From Paenibacillus luteus (lineage in GTDB: Bacteria > Bacillota > Bacilli > Paenibacillales > Paenibacillaceae): a stretch of DNA of 64,000 nt. This document shows positions 59,247-64,000 of this stretch, in pieces. The stretch spans positions 62,001 to 126,000 of the forward strand of contig NZ_SKCD01000013.1 in NCBI RefSeq assembly GCF_006542765.1, in the 5' to 3' direction. How positions within the stretch are numbered: position 1 is the first letter of the stretch; each line of letters starts with the position of its first letter. The translations under genes were made by a program, and so were the position numbers. The notes under the pieces are model-generated. The model did no database searches. It was not told where the DNA came from and saw nothing but the letters and a program-made list of their open reading frames with translations.

Positions 59247-59993
59247 ATGGAAAAAGATACAAATGTAAACGTTTTATTGGAAACGGAGGTTTACCGTCAG
59301 ATGCTGCCAACTACGCATGATATCATTCATGCAAGCGCTTTAAAGAGAACGTTCGGACGCGGTACCGGAGCTGTAACCGTATTAAAGGGCGTGGATATAG
59401 CAATTCCGTCTGGCAAGCTGATTGCGTTCAAGGGAAGATCCGGTTCAGGCAAGACAACGCTAATCAATTTGTTAAGCGCGCTGGACCGTCCGACAGAGGG
59501 CCAGATTACGTTTGCCGGACGAGATCTGACGGCTATGTCCAATCAAGAGCGCGATATGGTGCGACGTAAGGAAATGGGGCTAATCTTTCAATCCTTCGCG
59601 CTCATACCGCTTATGTCCGCCTATGAAAACGTAGAGTTTATATTAAGAGTGGCTGGAATGGCGGCTAATGGCCGCAAGGAAGCGGCAGTCGAAGCACTGG
59701 AGCAAGTAGGCTTAAAAACAAGAATGCATCATCGTCCGTTCGAGCTCTCCGGCGGGGAGCAGCAGCGGACAGCAATTGCCAGAGCTATTGCCCATAAGCC
59801 CAAGCTTCTGCTTGCCGACGAGCCAACCGCTGAGCTTGACAGCCGTACGGGCTTGCAAATTATGAAAGTGTTCCGTGATTTGGTTGAGTCGGCAGGCATG
59901 ACGATTATTATGACCACCCATGATCCTGCCATTATGGAAATTGTTGACCATGTGTATGAACTGGAGGATGGACAAATTGTCGCAAAAGCTTAA
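59247..59993 (+). CDS. MacB/LolD-type ABC transporter ATPase
   Basis: A 248-aa ATPase. Walker A is GRSGSGKTTLINLL, the Q-loop IFQSFALIPLMSAYENV, the signature FELSGGEQQRTAIARAIAHK, Walker B LLLADEPTAELDSRTG and the H-loop TTHDPAIME. It works with an FtsX-type permease rather than a classical importer. An N-terminal extension of about 25 residues precedes the domain. It is the first gene of a unit with a membrane-fusion lipoprotein and a large FtsX-type permease. The 3' end overlaps the next gene by 17 nt. Confidence 0.92.
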   Translation: MEKDTNVNVLLETEVYRQMLPTTHDIIHASALKRTFGRGTGAVTVLKGVDIAIPSGKLIAFKGRSGSGKTTLINLLSALDRPTEGQITFAGRDLTAMSNQERDMVRRKEMGLIFQSFALIPLMSAYENVEFILRVAGMAANGRKEAAVEALEQVGLKTRMHHRPFELSGGEQQRTAIARAIAHKPKLLLADEPTAELDSRTGLQIMKVFRDLVESAGMTIIMTTHDPAIMEIVDHVYELEDGQIVAKA

Positions 59994-61002
59994 GCCGCTG
60001 CTTGGCTGGTCATTCGCGCTGCTTATTAGCGCTTCATTAACAGGCTGCTCCCTGCTTCCTGCCGAGGAGAGCGCTTTGAAACCACCGCTTGTGAAGCCAG
60101 CGCAAGAGAACTATCGAACCGTTACCGTAGAGAAAGGAACGATCACGCAGGATATTAAAGGAAGCGGCAGCCTAGAATCGACGAAATCGGAAATTGCGCA
60201 GTTTACAGGGCAAGGCGGACGCATTGCAAAAATGATGGTTACGTCGGGGGCAAAGGTTAAAAAGGGCGATGTGCTCGTTCAGTTGAACGTAGATGGCCTC
60301 GATATTCAGTTAAAGGAGCAGCAACTGTCAGTTGCCAAAGCAAAGCTCTCCTTCAAGCAGGCCAAATTAGGCGGGGACAGCGATGCTATTGATATTGCCC
60401 AGCTGCAAATGGAAATTGAAAATTTAAAGCTGGATCGGTTAATGACCACCTTTAACAGCAAGCAGCTTGTAGCCGGGATGGATGGGCAGGTAACCTTTGT
60501 CGAGGATTTGGACGAAGGGGATTTTGTAGAGCCCTATCAGACGTTAGTAATGATTTCTGACCCAAGCCAGCTGCGCGTCGCGCTGCGGGTGGATTCTGGT
60601 GCTGAAATAACGAGCGTGGATGTCGGATTTCCAGCCAAAGTCATCTTTGGCTCCCAAGAGCTTGCGGGCAAAGTGGTTCAGACGCCATCTTCCGCTCCAA
60701 CGACGATGAACGAGCAGCTTCGGGATCGTTATTCCAAGACGCTGTTTATCGAGGTGCCTAAAGTGCCAGCGGATGCTTCAATTGGAGCGTTTGCAGATGT
60801 CATCATTGTTCTGCAGCAGCGCGATGATATTTTGAAAATCCCGCGGAGCGGCGTACGCAGCTTCCTTGGCCGGACCTTCGTAAGAACGCTGGAGGACGGC
60901 AACAAAATCCGCGAAATTGATGTGGAAACGGGCATTAAAGGGTCAACAGAAATTGAGATCACGAAGGGACTGGAAGAGGGCGCGATAGTCGTGCTGCAAT
61001 AA
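59977..61002 (+). CDS. membrane-fusion-like lipoprotein (MacA/HlyD type)
   Basis: A 341-aa lipoprotein with signal peptide LGWSFALLISASLTGC (lipobox LTGC). Two half-lipoyl (biotinyl-like) segments, KGSGSLESTKSEIAQFTGQG and KVKKGDVLVQLNVDGL, flank a helical hairpin (KEQQLSVAKAKLSFKQAKLG). A beta-barrel domain follows (LRVALRVDSGAEITSVDVGF). This is the adaptor of MacAB-like exporters; in Gram-positives it is thought to guide substrate in the wall space. TTG at 59977 is preferred: GGAGG lies 9 nt upstream, whereas ATG at 59968 abuts that site. Confidence 0.88.
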   Translation: MSQKLKPLLGWSFALLISASLTGCSLLPAEESALKPPLVKPAQENYRTVTVEKGTITQDIKGSGSLESTKSEIAQFTGQGGRIAKMMVTSGAKVKKGDVLVQLNVDGLDIQLKEQQLSVAKAKLSFKQAKLGGDSDAIDIAQLQMEIENLKLDRLMTTFNSKQLVAGMDGQVTFVEDLDEGDFVEPYQTLVMISDPSQLRVALRVDSGAEITSVDVGFPAKVIFGSQELAGKVVQTPSSAPTTMNEQLRDRYSKTLFIEVPKVPADASIGAFADVIIVLQQRDDILKIPRSGVRSFLGRTFVRTLEDGNKIREIDVETGIKGSTEIEITKGLEEGAIVVLQ

Positions 61003-61039
61003 TTTTTGCAGGATTGCCGTTTACCTGGGAGGTTTTCAA

Positions 61040-63919
61040 GTGGCATTATTCGTCATGATTATTCGTAAAATGGTCCAAAACAAATGGCTGGTCGCAAGCT
61101 TGTTCATAGGCTTAGTCATGTCGGTAGCATTGGTTAGCAGCATGCCGATTTATTCAGAAGCGGTATTATCGAGAATGCTGGTTAAGGATTTAGAGACGAT
61201 GCAGGCCAAGCGTGGCGTGTTTCCCGGCAACCAATACAATAAATTATTTTATACGAAAGAAACGCCGGAGCAGATGAACAGCATTTTCGACAAGGTCGAC
61301 CGTTATATTCAGGAAGAGGCGCCGGCTAGCTTTAAAATCCCTGTACAGGAGCTTGTTGTTGATCTTCAATCCAAATCGCTCAAGATTAGGCCAATGAACG
61401 ACCCCGACCCAGAGACGACAAAATCGGTCAAAACGATGACGCTGCGTTCTTTCTCTGAATTGGAACAGCATATTAAGCTGACGGATGGCAGAATGCCTGC
61501 AGAACAGCAGCCTGTTGATGGCGTATATGAAGTGCTGGTGACGGATAGAAGCCTGATGCAATTTAAAACGGTGCTGGATTCCGAGTTTCGCTTGGAGGAC
61601 AAAAAAATTGCCGGGGAAATAAAGTTTAAGCCGGTAGGCGTGTTCGAAAAGAAGCTGGATGATGATCCATATTTCAGAGATACGGACTTAAGCGAGCTGA
61701 GCAGCAGCTTCATTATTAGCGATAAAGTAGCCAGGCAGCAGCTGCTGAAGGAAAGCCGGCTACCAGTAGCCTCCGTAGGGTGGTTTTTCGTTCTGGATTA
61801 CTCCAAGCTGGAGCTCAGATTCATTGATGATTTCATTCTAACAACAAGCAAAATCAAAAATGTGATGCTGAATCATGTCACGATGTACCAGATCGTGTCG
61901 GAGACACCGTCACTAGACACAATAGCCAAATATTTGGAACGTGCGGAGCAGCTGAGAACGTTGATGTGGTCGCTCAATGTTCCGGTTCTAATCATGCTCG
62001 GCTTCTATATGTTCATGGTATCCAATCTAATTGCAGACCGGCAAAAAAATGAAATTGCCGTGCTTCGAAGCAGAGGTGCTGCGCGCTGGCAGGTTATTAC
62101 CTCGTATGGGGTAGAGGGCATTATTTTATGCGGCATCGCCTTTGGCTTGGGTCCGCTGCTCGGTGTCCTATTGACCGAACTGCTTGGCTCGTCGAATGGA
62201 TTCCTTGAATTTGTTCAGCGCGTGCGGCTGCCAGTCCGGCTGACGGAGGAAGCTTACCGCTATGGAGCAATTGCATCAGCTGCTTGCTTTATTATAATGT
62301 TAATTCCAATCATTATGGCTACGCGTGTTTCTATTGTTGGCCATAAGCAGCAGCTCGCAAGATTGCTCAAATCACCGCTTTGGCACAAAATGTTCCTTGA
62401 TGTCATTGCGCTAGCGTTGGCGATTTACGGATTATATACCTTTCGAAAACGGCTTGTCGATTTGCAAAGCTTAGGGCTTAATGCCGATGACTTGAATATC
62501 GATCCGCTGCAGTTCGTCATTCCGGCGTTGTTCATTATGGGTGCTGGCTTGCTGCTGCTTCGTTTATACCCATGGGTGCTGAGACTCGTCTACTGGATTG
62601 GCAAGAAGTGGTGGCCGCCATCGGTCTATGCCACGCTGATTCAGGTAGGGCGATCCAGCACGCAATATCAATTCCTGATGATTTTTCTGATTATGACGAT
62701 CGCTACAGGCGTATTCAGCGCATCGGCAGCCAGAACGATCAACAATAATACGGAGGACCGGATTAGATACGGCAACGGCGCGGAGATTGTGCTCACTGCA
62801 CAGTGGATGAACGATGCGCCGCCTCCGGCAGGCCCAGGGGCACCGCAGCCAGATGCGGCTCTTGTTCAAGCTCCCGTTCATTATGTGGAGCCAGCCTTTG
62901 AGCCTTTTAAAACGGTCAAAGGCGTTCAGCACGCAGCCAGAGTATTTAAGAAGGAAACTGCCTTTAGCGTAAATGACGGGACGGGAGCCGCCACCCTGAT
63001 CGGCATTGATACGGATGAATTTGGCGAAACGACCTGGTTCCGGGACAGTTTGCTCGATTATCCGCTTAATGACTATTTAAATTTGCTGGCGGGCGATTCG
63101 CAGGCCGTACTCATTTCAAGAACGCTTGCGGATCAGAAAAAAGTAAAGCCTGGCGATACCATTTGGGTCGGATGGAGCGATGTTCCTCAGCAGCCGTTTA
63201 AAGTTTATGGCATTATCGATTATTTCCCAACCTTTAATCCAAATCCGCCTGTCGGAAGCGTGGATGTCAGCGACAAGGCGGAAACGGGCAAGGCACCAAT
63301 GCTCATCGTCGGTCATTTGCCTCGGATTCAGGTTCAGCTTGCGCTAGAGCCCTACAATGTTTGGCTAAAGCTTGACCCCGAAGTCAGCACGGCTGATTTC
63401 TATGAAGGAATCAAGGAAGCGAAGCTGCCCATTACGAATATCATCAATACGAGAAGCGAGCTTGTGGATGCCAAGAACGATCCATTCCTTATGGCACTGA
63501 ACGGCATCTTGACGTTAGGCTTTGTGTTATCAATTCTTGTCAGCTTTATCGGGTTTTTATTGTACTGGGTATTGTCGCTGAGAGGCCGGACGCTGCAAAA
63601 CGGGATTTTGCGCGCCATTGGCTTATCGCTCAAACAGCTGATTGGCATGCTTGGCGTTGAGCAGCTGCTCACCTCCGGAGTAGCCGTGTTCATCGGCATC
63701 GGTGTCGGAAATTTGGCTAGCTTGCTGTACGTGCCGAACTTCCAGATTGCTTTTAACCCGAGCAGCCTTGTACCGCCGTTCAAGGTTATGTTCGACTCCA
63801 CCGATTTAATGCGCATCTATGTGCTGGTTGGCTTTATGCTCCTCTTTGGACTTGGCATTCTTGCGTACATGCTGTCGAAGCTGCGTATCCATCAAGCGAT
63901 CAAGCTGGGGGAGGATTGA
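61040..63919 (+). CDS. FtsX/MacB-type ABC permease (large)
   Basis: A 959-aa permease. An N-terminal helix (WLVASLFIGLVMSVALVSSM) is followed by a ~270-residue extracytoplasmic domain. A first FtsX block (~305-470) contains DRQKNEIAVLRSRGAARWQV. Further helices and a second large external domain (~560-790) lead to a C-terminal FtsX block (LSLRGRTLQNGILRAIGLSL, ~805-955). This double layout is typical of large Gram-positive FtsX permeases in lipoprotein/peptide export or sensing. GTG at 61040 has GGGAGG upstream. The next ATPase begins 4 nt after the stop. Confidence 0.92.
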   Translation: MALFVMIIRKMVQNKWLVASLFIGLVMSVALVSSMPIYSEAVLSRMLVKDLETMQAKRGVFPGNQYNKLFYTKETPEQMNSIFDKVDRYIQEEAPASFKIPVQELVVDLQSKSLKIRPMNDPDPETTKSVKTMTLRSFSELEQHIKLTDGRMPAEQQPVDGVYEVLVTDRSLMQFKTVLDSEFRLEDKKIAGEIKFKPVGVFEKKLDDDPYFRDTDLSELSSSFIISDKVARQQLLKESRLPVASVGWFFVLDYSKLELRFIDDFILTTSKIKNVMLNHVTMYQIVSETPSLDTIAKYLERAEQLRTLMWSLNVPVLIMLGFYMFMVSNLIADRQKNEIAVLRSRGAARWQVITSYGVEGIILCGIAFGLGPLLGVLLTELLGSSNGFLEFVQRVRLPVRLTEEAYRYGAIASAACFIIMLIPIIMATRVSIVGHKQQLARLLKSPLWHKMFLDVIALALAIYGLYTFRKRLVDLQSLGLNADDLNIDPLQFVIPALFIMGAGLLLLRLYPWVLRLVYWIGKKWWPPSVYATLIQVGRSSTQYQFLMIFLIMTIATGVFSASAARTINNNTEDRIRYGNGAEIVLTAQWMNDAPPPAGPGAPQPDAALVQAPVHYVEPAFEPFKTVKGVQHAARVFKKETAFSVNDGTGAATLIGIDTDEFGETTWFRDSLLDYPLNDYLNLLAGDSQAVLISRTLADQKKVKPGDTIWVGWSDVPQQPFKVYGIIDYFPTFNPNPPVGSVDVSDKAETGKAPMLIVGHLPRIQVQLALEPYNVWLKLDPEVSTADFYEGIKEAKLPITNIINTRSELVDAKNDPFLMALNGILTLGFVLSILVSFIGFLLYWVLSLRGRTLQNGILRAIGLSLKQLIGMLGVEQLLTSGVAVFIGIGVGNLASLLYVPNFQIAFNPSSLVPPFKVMFDSTDLMRIYVLVGFMLLFGLGILAYMLSKLRIHQAIKLGED

Positions 63920-63922
63920 CGG

Positions 63923-64000
63923 ATGATTCATTGCGAAGGGCTAGTCAAAATATACAAAACAGCCGATCTGGAAGTATTCGCCTTGCAAGGCCTCGATCTT
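63923..64000 (+). CDS. second ABC transporter ATPase, N-terminal fragment
   Basis: Only 26 residues are visible (MIHCEGLVKIYKTADLEVFA...LQGLDL), cut by the window edge. This is the usual start of a LolD/MacB-type ATPase before Walker A. GGGGGAGG lies upstream. The operon therefore encodes two ATPases for one permease seen so far; a second permease probably follows outside. Confidence 0.8.
   Translation, partial: MIHCEGLVKIYKTADLEVFALQGLDL

Overview
The window reads as chromosome of a Gram-positive, spore-former-type Firmicute, most likely Paenibacillus or a close relative. The evidence is strong AGGAGG ribosome sites, frequent TTG/GTG starts, Bacillus-type sigma-A and sigma-B promoters, a B. 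cereus-type RsbK/RsbM/RsbY stress module, and a large sugar ABC operon with NHL/Yip1 and DUF5696-like proteins. No rRNA, tRNA, CRISPR array or intact transposon was seen.

Region by region. 1-5900: the end of an M20 hydrolase, a small XRE regulator, a repeat-rich 1 kb spacer, a DUF1877 protein, a pterin carbinolamine dehydratase, a 43-aa protein, and a leftward gntR-uxuA-uxuB operon for hexuronate breakdown. 5900-20300: a general stress island. It holds the phosphatase RsbY, RsbV, two RsbW paralogues, the hybrid kinase RsbK with the methyltransferase RsbM, and sigma-B. Around these lie small stress proteins (YjzC-like, DUF1328, YflT, YtxH, DUF948). Six start points carry GTTTCA-N14 followed by a GGGTAT-like box. 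A GNAT/LuxI-like protein, a chemoreceptor and a membrane protein follow. 20500-22300: a YezD protein, an unknown protein and an aldo/keto reductase.

22310-34461: one long co-directional operon encoding a UgpC/MsmX-type ATPase, a 985-aa binding protein with CBM-like N-terminal domains, two permease pairs, an NHL-TPR-Yip1 membrane protein and a DUF5696-like protein. 34784-49025: an organosulfur/flavin monooxygenase island. It holds four NtaA/SnaA-type LLM monooxygenases, an SsuD-like enzyme, a nitroreductase-type flavin reductase, an FAD oxidoreductase, an aldo/keto reductase and two near-identical orphan solute-binding lipoproteins. 49231-56322: a PadR regulator with twin palindromic operators, one ABC exporter, a BmrCD/YheIH-type heterodimeric exporter, and cysK. 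56323-57874: 1.5 kb of repeats without a supported gene. 57875-64000: an AEC transporter and a MacAB-like ABC operon that runs off the end.

The most notable signal is a leader repeated before four separate transcription units (AKR at 21238, LLM at 34784, nitroreductase-ssuD at 44419, LLM at 46577). In each, a promoter (weak in one) is followed by a conserved tandem ACCGG motif whose second half forms the 5' arm of an intrinsic terminator just before the coding region. It looks like a shared attenuation device for a sulfur/flavin regulon and matches no riboswitch or T-box I can recall. A dispersed structured element (three copies with compensatory changes) and an RsbW paralogue missing its G1-box Asp are further points of interest.
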